DNA of 64,000 nt. Source: Nitzschia sp. DOCU1 (lineage: Eukaryota > Bacillariophyta > Bacillariophyceae > Bacillariales > Bacillariaceae). Both the position numbers and the translations under genes were made by a program. The notes beneath the pieces are model-generated. The model did no database searches and had not been told where the DNA came from. It saw only the letters and a list, made by a program, of their open reading frames with translations. The DNA lies in the NCBI GenBank assembly GCA_951394045.1, contig OX595987.1:1-64000 (forward strand), written 5' to 3'. Shown here in pieces: positions 54,240 through 63,692 of this stretch (the first letter of the stretch is position 1; the number at the start of each line of letters is the position of its first letter).

Positions 54240-55043
54240 TTAGCTAGTAACAACTATGTATTGTCTCATTCCCTGATATTTGTTGTGGCGACACCGTCCT
54301 ACCACTTGTTGATGTTGGCCGCGAATCGTTCCATTAGCTAGTAGTAGCGTAGGTCTGGGAACGGCCGCCCGACCGTTGCAGAGTTCGAGGAGAGAATCGT
54401 ATCCAATGTTGCTGACTGATGATCCTCGTGGTCCCGCCATCAAGAACAAGTCGCAAGAGTGAGCCATAGGCGGAGGCTTTGCCAGGCCGGTAGCACTGCT
54501 ACCACTTTGCCGCCGCCTGCTGTCCGACGACGGTAGAACAATGATAGGGGCTTGGGACAAAGAGGAGCTTGGGGGTAAACTACAAACAGGGGGAGGAGGC
54601 GCCATCATTGTCAATGCCATCATTGACGCTGTTGAAGAATCAAGACACATGTATTCCGTGACGAGGAGTCGAACCAGATCGGCACCAGCATGACGTTTGC
54701 TACAACAGTATGCCCGATAACTGCTTTCCAGAGTTTCGAAGGTGTCCTTGTCCGATTTGGAACGCAGTGAAACTGGCATTCCCAGGAAGTATTGCAGCGC
54801 CCGAATTCGCCTCGTTTCTTCGTCATCGTCATGAAAAACGAATGTTGCACTCGTCGACGATAACGCTCGCCTGGTCTCATTCAACTGTCTTTCCAACAGC
54901 TCTATGATCTCCGCCTGTGTACTACCTTCATCATCAACGACGTTTGATGACGATGTTTCATCAGCCTTTAGGAGGTCCAGCGGGTTCTCAGATAGTCTCT
55001 TTGTCGTGGCGTCTGCTACTTGGGACTCCACAAGAGGCGTCAT
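54240..55043 (-). CDS. Hypothetical protein, 267 aa, 5' end at a duplication breakpoint
   Basis: Open frame with ordered composition. Residues 30-70 contain 'EIIELLERQLNETRRALSS', a likely helix. 'RRIRALQYFLGMPVSLRSKS' and 'TFETLESSYRAYCCSKRHAG' follow. A Pro/Ser-rich stretch near 145-165 and a basic C-terminus come next. No signal peptide, membrane segment or known domain. The start lies about 40 bp from the breakpoint where PHD-remnant sequence ends (about 55085), and the reading is open into the breakpoint, so the original N-terminus may be lost. Whether it is expressed is unknown. Confidence 0.45.
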   Translation of the reverse strand: MTPLVESQVADATTKRLSENPLDLLKADETSSSNVVDDEGSTQAEIIELLERQLNETRRALSSTSATFVFHDDDEETRRIRALQYFLGMPVSLRSKSDKDTFETLESSYRAYCCSKRHAGADLVRLLVTEYMCLDSSTASMMALTMMAPPPPVCSLPPSSSLSQAPIIVLPSSDSRRRQSGSSATGLAKPPPMAHSCDLFLMAGPRGSSVSNIGYDSLLELCNGRAAVPRPTLLLANGTIRGQHQQVVGRCRHNKYQGMRQYIVVTS

Positions 55044-55084
55044 GGGATTCCATGGGAATGGGATTTGAGCCGTTCCTGAGTAGG

Positions 55085-55626
55085 TTTAATAGGACCGGCA
55101 TTGTTGTCGTTCGACGCCGCAGCATTTGATGTGGCAAATCGGACACCTCGTCGTTGGGATCAGAAGAAACGATGAGCTTGTGAAGCGCATCAAGGACATG
55201 TTCGAGATCGTCAGCCTGCTCTTCAAACTCGTCGTCGCTTATCAAGGGCTTTGGGGGGAGAGCAGCTGGAGTAGGTTTTATAGGACCGACGTTATTGTCG
55301 TTCGACGCCGCAACATTTGAGGTGGCAAAAGCCACCCCAGGCTCTTTGGAATCGGACACCTCGTCCTCTCTATCGGCCTCGGTAACTGATGGTGTCAGGC
55401 GTGGCCGTCCAATCCCACCATTTTCAAAACGCCGCCTCTATCTTCATTCGAGTTCGTGTATGCAGATGGAGCTGGATCGTCGTCCTTCGTCTCTTCAATC
55501 CGAGGTCTATTAGTATCCTCATGGTCACAACCGCCCTTGACTGCCGACGTCCCAGCCTCGGCACAGGTAGCAACCGAAGGACCCTCTGCCAGGTCGGGGG
55601 CCGGCGACCAATGGTGTTTCTTTACC
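55085..55626 (-). pseudogene. PHD/Tudor-like remnant, copy C (part beyond the insertion)
   Basis: Minus-strand match to 28628-29175. It reads 'KKHHWSPAPDLAEGPSVATC', 'GTSAVKGGCDHEDTNRPRIE' and 'ISDDEFEEQADDLEHVLDAL', with one full linker repeat and the start of the second. Homology ends at about 55085. On the other side the copy is cut by the copia element and resumes at 62158-62239. Confidence 0.8.
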
Positions 55627-55971
55627 TTATGAACGGGACGAGAATTCGTCTTAGTCGAATTGAACCCTTCGACTCGATCGAGTGAGAGGACTCCAGCCAT
55701 TGGGCTATGAGTCATCCGAAGAGCACCTCCAGTACCTAGCCAGGTATGGAATATGATCGGCGACGTGGGGTAATGGGTTGATTGTAGCGTTGGCACTAGG
55801 GGCGACGCCAGCGTTTGGGGAAAGGTCATCGATGACCGCTTGGGAAATGGGGAACAATGGGGCATGGGACGGGGGACCTGCGGTGTGTAGTTACAATATC
55901 TCTCTAACAAGTATAGTGTTACTACTACTGTGGGAGATTGCCTCTTGATCGAGGCCAAGAATAGTTCGTTA
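55627..55971 (+). repeat. 5' LTR of the copia element
   Basis: 345 bp, from TTATGAACGGG to ...AGTTCGTTA. Ends are not the usual TG...CA; the first eight bases TTATGAAC and the reverse complement of the last eight (TAACGAAC) form an imperfect inverted repeat. Confidence 0.95.
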
Positions 55972-56009
55972 GATTAACAGTCGCAACTGCTTCAGTTGCA
56001 ACGGTTCTG

Positions 56010-59000
56010 ATGCCTACTGGCGGAGGAACTGGCCCTGGTCCCCCCGGAGGGACACAGCCCCCAACCCCGACAACGCGATCGATGACGAAGGCGATTTTCG
56101 CCCGAATCCTCAAGGATGTGATCGGTTTGGAAGATGATGACGCTTTGGTGAAGGCTTTGGACGGTATCGGAGTTAAGGGAATGCCCGATTTGCTGGCCCT
56201 TTCGGACCAACAAATTGAGAATCTCACTTTTGTGGACGCACAAGGCGCGAGACAGGATGTGCCGCTAACGCAAAAGAACCAGGTTAAGATATTGAAGGCG
56301 TGGAATGTGTATCTGTTGGCGACATTCGGTTTGCGGAAAGTGGACTGGTCGGACGACATTATGGTGAACGAGGATACCTGGGATGAATACCGTGTGAACG
56401 ACTATGACCCAGACAATCCAACGCCCCGCAAGCTGCCATCCTCGAATTCGAGTAATGTCAACCCCCCGACAGGCGTGCTGCATGCGACCACAAGGAAAGT
56501 TTCTTCTCTCGCACAAGACTTCCGAAAGGGGATTAAGCGAGACAAGACACACTACTCCGAACTGAAAGACGAAGCCGATTGGGATGAATGGAAGCGCGCC
56601 ACGCTTTCGACGGCATCCTCCCATGGCGTGGAGAATGTGTTTAACCCAGGGTACAAGCCATCGAACGCAGATGAATTTTTGTTGTTCCTCGAGCAACAGA
56701 AATTTGTGTACGATGTTCTAAATGCAAAGCTGTTGACCTCTCAAGGTCAGTACTTGGTAAAGAAGTATGAGAACACACGCGATGCTCAGATGGTTTGGTC
56801 CGAATATCTGGCCCATGTCGAATCGTCCACCAAGGCCCTAATCGAACGCAGACAGCTCATGCAGAAGATCATGCAAGCACGTCTCCCAGTAGATTATCGT
56901 GGCAGTTACGTTACGTTTATCAACAACTGGTTAGACCTGGTTCGAAGGTTCGAAAGGCTGTCCCCGATTACGGCTCATATGTCTGACGACCAGAAGAAGG
57001 ATGCTCTACAAGCTGTCCTATTCTACCATCCGGAGTTCTCCCGCATCGACGACTACGATTACTATCAGCAGGGAGCGGGAATGCTTGCCAGCTCATATGA
57101 GCAGTACTTGGCTTCAGTCCAACGCATCGCAATGAAACTTGACCAGTCCAAGGCCCCAAGGCGAGAAGAGCCCCGCAGAAGGACGATCAACTTCGCTGGT
57201 TTTGAAGACCAATTGCCTAGCTACGACGAGTACGGAGAATATTATCCTGATGGTGACGAAGATGACCCAAACTTCTCGGTCAATATGACGAGGTCGACTA
57301 CCCACAGTCGTTTCCAGCCTAGACGACCCGCAATGCCCAAGGAGACTTGGTACCAGCTGAAGCCCGCTGACCAAGAGGCATGGGATCGTCTATCCGATGA
57401 GGCAAAGAAGGCTATCCTGTTCGCGTATAGTAACGCAAATAAGGATAAGCAATCGCCCAGTTCTCGGACTCCAAACCGCCAGGTGAATGTAGCTGATACT
57501 GAGAACACAGGGGAAGCCGAAGACGAAGACGAAGTTGGAAACGAGGGAGACGACGTTAACGATGACGACGATGCCAACTTCGACCGCCTAGTGAACATGG
57601 CGACGTCACGAAGGAGCACGGACCCACTCGACATTGCGAATGTTCTCTCAAGTGGTTCGGCGAAGAAGAACGATGATTGGAAGAAAGTGTCCCCGAAGAA
57701 GAAGAAGAACCTCAAGATCGACACCTCCGTCAACAACCACACCATCCACTATCGTGTGACACGAGTCCATCGTGACGTTCTCTCCACGCTTTCGCTTGTG
57801 GATCGAGGAGCGAACGGTGGGGTTGCTGGCGACAATGTGCGCATCATCGAGGAAACAGACAGGCGTGTCAGTGTCTCCGGAGTTGGCGATCATGAGTTGA
57901 CCAACTTGAAGATTGTTTCCGCAGGTGGCGTATGCCCAACGAAGAGAGGCGAAGTCCTCGTCATACTCCATCAGTATGCGTACATCCCGGGGAGCCGAAC
58001 AATCCACTCTTCCCACCAGCTCGAGAGTTTCCGTCAGAAAGTTGACGATAAAGCCATCGCGTGTGGAGGCAAGCAGGAACTTGAGACACTGGAGGGCCAC
58101 GTGATGCCATTGGACTTCCTCAGTGGCTTACCTTATCTCCCAATCCGACCTTATACGGACCGAGAGTGGGCTACTTTACCCCACGTTATTCTCACATCTG
58201 ACGACGATTGGGACCCCTCCAAGGCAGACTTGGTTTTATCTAAGGATGATACTTGGTATCAAGGCGAAGCCCCCCCTGTCTTGAACTATGACGAGGTAAA
58301 CGAAGGCTTAGTCCAAGATCCGATAGCGGTGTCTGTGAATTGGCACCTCGTTGCCGACCTGGATTTCCTCTCGCCCGAGTTTGATCCCAGCTGGGATCCC
58401 GACTACGACTTTCGGTTCGATCCTGGTGTTTCCACGTTAGAAGTTGCTATGCGTCGAATTCGTCCGATCGATCGTGACTACTCTGGCTATCGGAAATATT
58501 TCCTTGGCGCTAGTGCGGAACGCATCGCGAAGACCTTCGATGCAACTACTCAATATGCCCGTTCTGGCATTATTGAAGGTCCCATAACGAATACGTTGAG
58601 AGCTCCCTTCCCTGCTCTTAACGTCAGAAGGCGTAACGAAGCAGTCGCCACAGATACAATCTTTAGCGATACCCCCGCGATTAATGGTGGTTACCGCGCT
58701 GCTCAGTTCTTTTGTGGGCTGGACACAAAGTTCTCGGACATTTATGGTGTACATACCGATGGTGACTTCGTTGCTGTACTCCAAGACAACGTTCGCCGTC
58801 GCGGTGCTATGGACACCCTGGTGAGTGATAGAGCGAAGGCTGAGATCAGTAAACGAGTAAAGGATTTGTTGCGGCATTTGTGTATTGATGAGTGGCAAAG
58901 CGAGCCTCATCAACATCAACAAAATCCAGCTGAACGTCAGTACCGCCTTATCAAGAGGGCTACCCAACAGGTCTTGAACGCAACGAATGTTCCTCCCTAC

Positions 59001-61778
59001 TGCTGGCTTTTGGCGATGGAATATGTCTGTTTCATAAATAACCGATTGGCGCGAGGCTCTCTTAATTGGAGAACCCCGTTCGAGAAGCTTCATGGTTACA
59101 CTCCTGATATAAGCATGATTATCCGTTATGCTTTCTGGGATAAAGTGTACGTGAAACGCGTCGAAGCGCGGGGAGGTAACTTTCCATCAGTCGGTGATGA
59201 AGTAGAAGGACGCTTCGTCGGTTTCTCGGAGACAGTGGGTCATGCCATGACCTACAAGATCCTGACTACCGACACCAAGCAAATCCTCTATCGGTCTCGA
59301 TTGCGGTTGGCTTCGGACGGTCCTAATTTGCGCGCCGATGCCGATGCGCAGCGTGCCATCGATGCTCGTGCCGATGCTGATGCCCAGCGTGTCGTCGATG
59401 CCCGTGTCACTCCTGACAAGCCGATTGACGGGGAGGAAGATAACGGTGCAGATCCCAATGTTGTGTTTGATCCCGGCGGCGACGATACCCAGGATGATAC
59501 TGTACCTGATTTAATTCATCGACGTGATCGACCTATGGCAATCATTGATCCAGAGGACCTGATAGGCCGGACCTATTTGACAGTCCCCAGCGAGGACGGT
59601 ACTAGGTTACGTCTACGGATCATCGAAGCTCTCGACGACATCGATCGTCGTATCAACAATAGCGATGCTGTCATTCGCTTCAAGGCCGTTTCCTCTGATG
59701 GCTTGTTCGAAGAGATCAAGACCTACAATCAGATCTTAGACAAGCTGGAAGATGCCGACGGTACCGATGAGGTCTGGAAGTTCCGTTCCATCGACGGACA
59801 TCAAGGCCCTCTTACCAAGACTGACCCTAACTACAAGGGCTCACGGTGGAACGTGAGAGTTAATTGGGAGAACGGGGAGGTGACCTACGAACCTCTTTCT
59901 ATCATCGGTAAAAGCGACCCAGTTTCCTGTGCTATCTACGCGAACGAAAACAAGTTACTCGAACTCGAAGGGTGGAAGCAATTCGCTCGTCTCGCAAGAA
60001 GACAAAAGAAACTCTTACGGCTAGTTAATCAAGCGAAACTAAAGTCCTTTCGGACAGCGCCGTTATTCAAGTTTGGTGTCGAAGTCCCTAGGAACCATGC
60101 ACATGCAATGGAACTCGACAACAAGAACGGAAATGACCTTTGGCGACAAGCGGAGCTCAAGGAACTTGGTCAGATCGACGAGTACGAAACCTTCGTCGAC
60201 TGTGGAAAGGGCACCCATCCGAAAGGATACAAGAAGATCAAGTATCATGTCGTATACGATGTGAAGCATGATCTTCGAAGGAAGGCCCGTTTAGTAGCCA
60301 ACGGCAACATGGCACCGACGCCAATATCGAGCGTCTATTCGAGCGTGGTGTCGCTACGAGGGTTACGAATATGCCTCTTTCTTGCGGAGCTAAACCAACT
60401 TGAAACGTGGACGACGGATATCGGCAATGCATACCTCGAAGCAAGGACCGACGAGAAAGTTTTTGTGGTAGCCGGTCCGGAGTTCGGCGATCATGAAGGA
60501 CACTCACTCATTATCTCTAAAGCTTTGTATGGGCTTTTTTCGTCTGGAAAAATGTGGTGGGAAAGGCTCAGCGAGGTCCTAACTCAAATGGGTTTCACAC
60601 CATCGAAAGCGGAAGCCGACATTTGGATGAGAAAGTGCGGCGATCACTACGAGTACATCGCCAGATACGTCGACGACTTGGCGATTTGTTCACGCCGGAA
60701 TCAGGAGATTATTGACGAATTGACGAAGGTTTTCAAGTTCAAATTGAAAGGCACCGGTCCAATATCGTACCATTTAGGAGCTGACTTCTACCGCGACAAG
60801 GATGGAGTCCTGTGCATGGCACCGAAACGGTACATTGAACGAATGATCGAGACTTACAAGCGTCTGTTCGGCAAGTTACCGAACCAAGTTTACCGGTCTC
60901 CACTCGAGAAAGGCGACCACCCAGAACTTGACACGTCGGATGAACTGGATACCGAAGGGATAAAGTTGTATCAGTCCTTGATCGGAGCTGCTCAATGGGT
61001 GATTTCTTTGGGTCGTTTTGATGTTGCCACGGCGGTGATGACTCTCTCGAGTTTTCGCGCAGCGCCGCGCAAGGGTCACTTAGAGCGTATCCGTAGAGTA
61101 TACGGTTATCTCTCAAAAATGAGACACGGTGCGATTCGCTTCCGCACAGGAGTTCCGGACTTCTCAGCCGTTCCAATTCCAGAGTACGACTGGGCAACCA
61201 GCGTATATGGGAATGTCGAGGAGCTAGTCCCGGATGATGCACCAGAGCCATTGGGAAATCGGGTTGTGACTATCACTTTCTTTGACGCCAACCTGTGTCA
61301 TGACATGACCACGGGAAAATCGGTGACTGGTATTCTCCACCTGTTAAACCAAACTCCCATCGACTACTTCTCCAAAAAGCAGCCTTTGGTCGAGACGGCT
61401 ACTTATGGGAGTGAATTCATGTCGGCCCGCCAAGCGACGGAACAGGTCATGGATCTGAGGAATACACTACGCTATCTAGGTGTCCCGATCGAAACAAAGT
61501 CATACATGTTTGGTGACAATAAAACTGTATGCGACAGTGCAACGAAACCTACTGCAAAGTTGAACAAACGACATGTGATTCTGTCCTATCACAGAGTTCG
61601 TGAGGCGGTAGCTGCGGGCATCATCGCGCTGTTACATATTCCGGGAAAGAAGAACCCGGCCGATATACTTTCCAAAGCATGGGGTTATTCCGATATCTGG
61701 CGGATGCTGAAGACTCTCTTGTTCTGGGAAGGTGACACCGCCGTCCTTGTCGAAGACTTGGATCAAGACCACGGGTGA
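56010..61778 (+). CDS. Copia gag-pol polyprotein, 1922 aa, intact
   Basis: Single frame from ATG 56010. Gag-like N-terminal part (to about 560) has no Cys and no CCHC knuckle. Protease: 'LVDRGANGG' with D598, the usual S/T after Asp being Arg. Integrase core: D882 ('ATDTIF'), D940 ('VSDRAK') and E975 ('NPAERQ'), the DD-35-E spacing; no upstream HHCC zinc site is evident. Reverse transcriptase from about 1377 ('WRQAELKELGQIDEYETF'), with 'WTTDIGNAYLEA' and 'YVDD' at 1553-1556. RNase H: D1759 ('FFDAN'), E1802 ('GSEF'), D1836 ('GDN'), then 'HIPGKKNPADILSKAW'. A short internal repeat 'ADADAQR' occurs twice near 1110-1130, between integrase and RT. It copies and inserts the element. All catalytic residues except the atypical protease context are present, with no stop. 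Confidence 0.95.
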   Translation: MPTGGGTGPGPPGGTQPPTPTTRSMTKAIFARILKDVIGLEDDDALVKALDGIGVKGMPDLLALSDQQIENLTFVDAQGARQDVPLTQKNQVKILKAWNVYLLATFGLRKVDWSDDIMVNEDTWDEYRVNDYDPDNPTPRKLPSSNSSNVNPPTGVLHATTRKVSSLAQDFRKGIKRDKTHYSELKDEADWDEWKRATLSTASSHGVENVFNPGYKPSNADEFLLFLEQQKFVYDVLNAKLLTSQGQYLVKKYENTRDAQMVWSEYLAHVESSTKALIERRQLMQKIMQARLPVDYRGSYVTFINNWLDLVRRFERLSPITAHMSDDQKKDALQAVLFYHPEFSRIDDYDYYQQGAGMLASSYEQYLASVQRIAMKLDQSKAPRREEPRRRTINFAGFEDQLPSYDEYGEYYPDGDEDDPNFSVNMTRSTTHSRFQPRRPAMPKETWYQLKPADQEAWDRLSDEAKKAILFAYSNANKDKQSPSSRTPNRQVNVADTENTGEAEDEDEVGNEGDDVNDDDDANFDRLVNMATSRRSTDPLDIANVLSSGSAKKNDDWKKVSPKKKKNLKIDTSVNNHTIHYRVTRVHRDVLSTLSLVDRGANGGVAGDNVRIIEETDRRVSVSGVGDHELTNLKIVSAGGVCPTKRGEVLVILHQYAYIPGSRTIHSSHQLESFRQKVDDKAIACGGKQELETLEGHVMPLDFLSGLPYLPIRPYTDREWATLPHVILTSDDDWDPSKADLVLSKDDTWYQGEAPPVLNYDEVNEGLVQDPIAVSVNWHLVADLDFLSPEFDPSWDPDYDFRFDPGVSTLEVAMRRIRPIDRDYSGYRKYFLGASAERIAKTFDATTQYARSGIIEGPITNTLRAPFPALNVRRRNEAVATDTIFSDTPAINGGYRAAQFFCGLDTKFSDIYGVHTDGDFVAVLQDNVRRRGAMDTLVSDRAKAEISKRVKDLLRHLCIDEWQSEPHQHQQNPAERQYRLIKRATQQVLNATNVPPYCWLLAMEYVCFINNRLARGSLNWRTPFEKLHGYTPDISMIIRYAFWDKVYVKRVEARGGNFPSVGDEVEGRFVGFSETVGHAMTYKILTTDTKQILYRSRLRLASDGPNLRADADAQRAIDARADADAQRVVDARVTPDKPIDGEEDNGADPNVVFDPGGDDTQDDTVPDLIHRRDRPMAIIDPEDLIGRTYLTVPSEDGTRLRLRIIEALDDIDRRINNSDAVIRFKAVSSDGLFEEIKTYNQILDKLEDADGTDEVWKFRSIDGHQGPLTKTDPNYKGSRWNVRVNWENGEVTYEPLSIIGKSDPVSCAIYANENKLLELEGWKQFARLARRQKKLLRLVNQAKLKSFRTAPLFKFGVEVPRNHAHAMELDNKNGNDLWRQAELKELGQIDEYETFVDCGKGTHPKGYKKIKYHVVYDVKHDLRRKARLVANGNMAPTPISSVYSSVVSLRGLRICLFLAELNQLETWTTDIGNAYLEARTDEKVFVVAGPEFGDHEGHSLIISKALYGLFSSGKMWWERLSEVLTQMGFTPSKAEADIWMRKCGDHYEYIARYVDDLAICSRRNQEIIDELTKVFKFKLKGTGPISYHLGADFYRDKDGVLCMAPKRYIERMIETYKRLFGKLPNQVYRSPLEKGDHPELDTSDELDTEGIKLYQSLIGAAQWVISLGRFDVATAVMTLSSFRAAPRKGHLERIRRVYGYLSKMRHGAIRFRTGVPDFSAVPIPEYDWATSVYGNVEELVPDDAPEPLGNRVVTITFFDANLCHDMTTGKSVTGILHLLNQTPIDYFSKKQPLVETATYGSEFMSARQATEQVMDLRNTLRYLGVPIETKSYMFGDNKTVCDSATKPTAKLNKRHVILSYHRVREAVAAGIIALLHIPGKKNPADILSKAWGYSDIWRMLKTLLFWEGDTAVLVEDLDQDHG

Positions 61779-61812
61779 ATGATAACGGCGTGTCGTGCGG
61801 GTTCACGGGGAG

Positions 61813-62157
61813 TTATGAACGGGACGAGAATTCGTCTTAGTCGAATTGAACCCTTCGACTCGATCGAGTGAGAGGACTCCAGCCATTGGGCTATGAGTCA
61901 TCCGAAGAGCACCTCCAGTACCTAGCCAGGTATGGAATATGATCGGCGACGTGGGGTAATGGGTTGATTGTAGCGTTGGCACTAGGGGCGACGCCAGCGT
62001 TTGGGGAAAGGTCATCGATGACCGCTTGGGAAATGGGGAACAATGGGGCATGGGACGGGGGACCTGCGGTGTGTAGTTACAATATCTCTCTAACAAGTAT
62101 AGTGTTACTACTACTGTGGGAGATTGCCTCTTGATCGAGGCCAAGAATAGTTCGTTA
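61813..62157 (+). repeat. 3' LTR of the copia element
   Basis: 345 bp. No difference from the 5' LTR found on visual comparison. Confidence 0.95.
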
Positions 62158-62162
62158 TTACC
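62158..62162. repeat. 5-bp target-site duplication (TTACC)
   Basis: TTACC directly after the 3' LTR, matching TTACC at 55622-55626 directly before the 5' LTR. Five bases is normal for copia integrases. Confidence 0.9.
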
Positions 62163-62239
62163 AATGGACGCACACGTTTCGCAATACCAATCTTCTTCAG
62201 GGATCCCGGGCAGGCCGACACATTTTGTATGCACAACGT
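62158..62239 (-). pseudogene. PHD remnant, copy C (C-terminal half of the finger)
   Basis: Minus strand reads 'VVHTKCVGLPGIPEEDWYCE' then 'TCASIG'. It matches 28561-28642 and is cut at 62239/62240, where ABCA sequence begins. Confidence 0.85.
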
Positions 62240-63692
62240 ATCGCAAATGATTTCCTACATTTGCCGCGAAAAGGAACGTCGTCAATAAGAATTGCTCAAA
62301 ATGATGTCCGTCACGGAATCCGATATCGGACAGTCGTGGTTTGCTTCCTTTTTGGTCGCCACGCTTTGTTCGCTCGTTTCCAATTTACTCTACGAAAACT
62401 CGTCAGCATTGATCTTGTGGGTCTTTTGGGACTTTTCCTTTGTGGCATTGGTTGTCTTTAGCATGTTGATTTCGTCATTTTCAGCAAAGACAACAAGGGT
62501 AAGTTTGGACTCGTTTTCTACCAAGAGACAACGACATGCAATAACTTGCTCAACCTCCCTTTTCGTTTATAAAGACGGTTTTGATTGGACTCTTGCTCGT
62601 GTTCATGGGCGTCTTTTTGACGCTTGCCGTGGACTATCAAGATGGCAACGCTATCACTATCGGTATCTTGAGTTTGCATCCCGTCACAGCCTTTCTTATG
62701 GATTGTTGGAAATTAGACGTCTCGAAGATCAAGGAACGGGTGTTACCAAAGATACCTTGTCGGAAACGGATAGTCCTTCGGGATTTACTTTTTTGAACGC
62801 CCTGCAAGCCTTGGTAGTGGACATTATCTTGTGGGGTGTCGTGACTTGGTATTTGAATCGCGTCATTCAACCTGACTTTGGACAAGCTCTTAGCTGGTAC
62901 TTTCCTTTTACGGCCAGTTATTGGAAGTGCGGCACGAGTGATGTGTCGCCACCGGCAGATGCGGCATCGGGAATGGACCAGGCAGATGAACAAGTCAATG
63001 ATGGAATCATTCCGATTGAAGGCGTATCGAATGCTTTAACGTCGCAAAAGGATTCCAATATCGTCATTCGGCATCTGGGAAAAACGTTCGGAGAAAAGAC
63101 GGCCGTCGAGAACTTGAGTATGACCATGTTCAATGGGCAAGTTACGGCCTTGTTGGGACACAATGGAGCGTGAGTACTACTCTAGTTGGGGTGCAGCGTG
63201 TATTTCGTTGACTCGGTCCATTCTCACACCATACTTTTTACATTAGTGGCAAGACAACTACCATTTCCATGTTGACGGGCGCCTTGGCTCCTACGTCGGG
63301 TTCCGCCAGGATTTTGGGCAAGGACTTGCATTATCAATTGTCAGCCGTGCGAGGTGACTTGGGTATTTGCTTGCAGCACGACTGTCTCTTTCCCAACATG
63401 ACGGTCCGCGAACATATTCAATTCTTTTCTCGTCTCAAGGGACTGTATCAACAAATGTCCCATCAAGAGGCCGAAGAGCATGTTGACCAAATCATCAAAG
63501 ATGTGGCTTTATACGAGAAACGAAATTCCTTCTCCAAGAATCTCAGTGGGGGTATGAACAGAAAGTTGAGTGTAGCAATTGCCTTTTGCGGAGGTTCCAA
63601 GGTGGTACTATTGGATGAGCCAACCTCGGGAATGGACCCGTTTTCGCGTCGCTTTACTTGGAATGTGATTCGGCCGATGCGTCAGAATCGTT
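62240..63692 (+). pseudogene. ABCA-type transporter, N-terminal half (TMD1 end-NBD1), inactivated
   Basis: Starts abruptly in 'QMISYICREKERRQ', the conserved E-K-E...(K)-E-x-x-K-M-M segment, with TAA (62286-62288) where a Lys codon is expected. Then membrane segments ('LILWVFWDFSFVALVVF', 'TVLIGLLLVFMGVFLTL'). Two GT-AG introns (62499-62574 and 63170-63246) are intact. A one-base loss near 62690 ('HPVTAF' to 'SYGLLE') shifts frame. NBD1 is well preserved: Walker A 'GHNGAGKTTT' across the second intron, Q-loop 'ICLQHDCLF', signature 'LSGGMNRKLS', Walker B 'KVVLLDEPTSGMDP'. Homology stops before the H-loop at about 63692. 5' truncated by the PHD remnant and 3' truncated by unrelated sequence, so a dead fragment. 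Confidence 0.85.

Larger units (their letters stand above)
55627..62157 (+). mobile_element. Full-length Ty1/copia LTR retrotransposon (diatom CoDi-like)
   Basis: 6531 bp: LTR 55627-55971, polyprotein 56010-61778, LTR 61813-62157. It is flanked by TTACC on both sides (55622-55626 and 62158-62162), and removing it with one TTACC restores the PHD-remnant sequence seen at 28620-28650. Domain order protease-integrase-reverse transcriptase-RNase H is copia-type. LTRs appear identical by eye over 345 bp and the frame is open, so insertion is very recent and the element may be active. A purine-rich CACGGGGAG precedes the 3' LTR (polypurine tract). The primer-binding site after the 5' LTR (GATTAACAGTCGCAACTGC) does not show the usual initiator-Met match. 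Confidence 0.95.

Noticed and set aside
55630..55971. LTR starting at TGAAC to fit the TG...CA rule
   Set aside because: The TTACC duplication and the empty-site relative place TTA inside the element, and the 3' LTR also carries TTA before TGAAC.
58437..59093. 218-codon minus-strand frame inside the copia polyprotein
   Set aside because: Antisense to the integrase core; a shadow of the coding frame.
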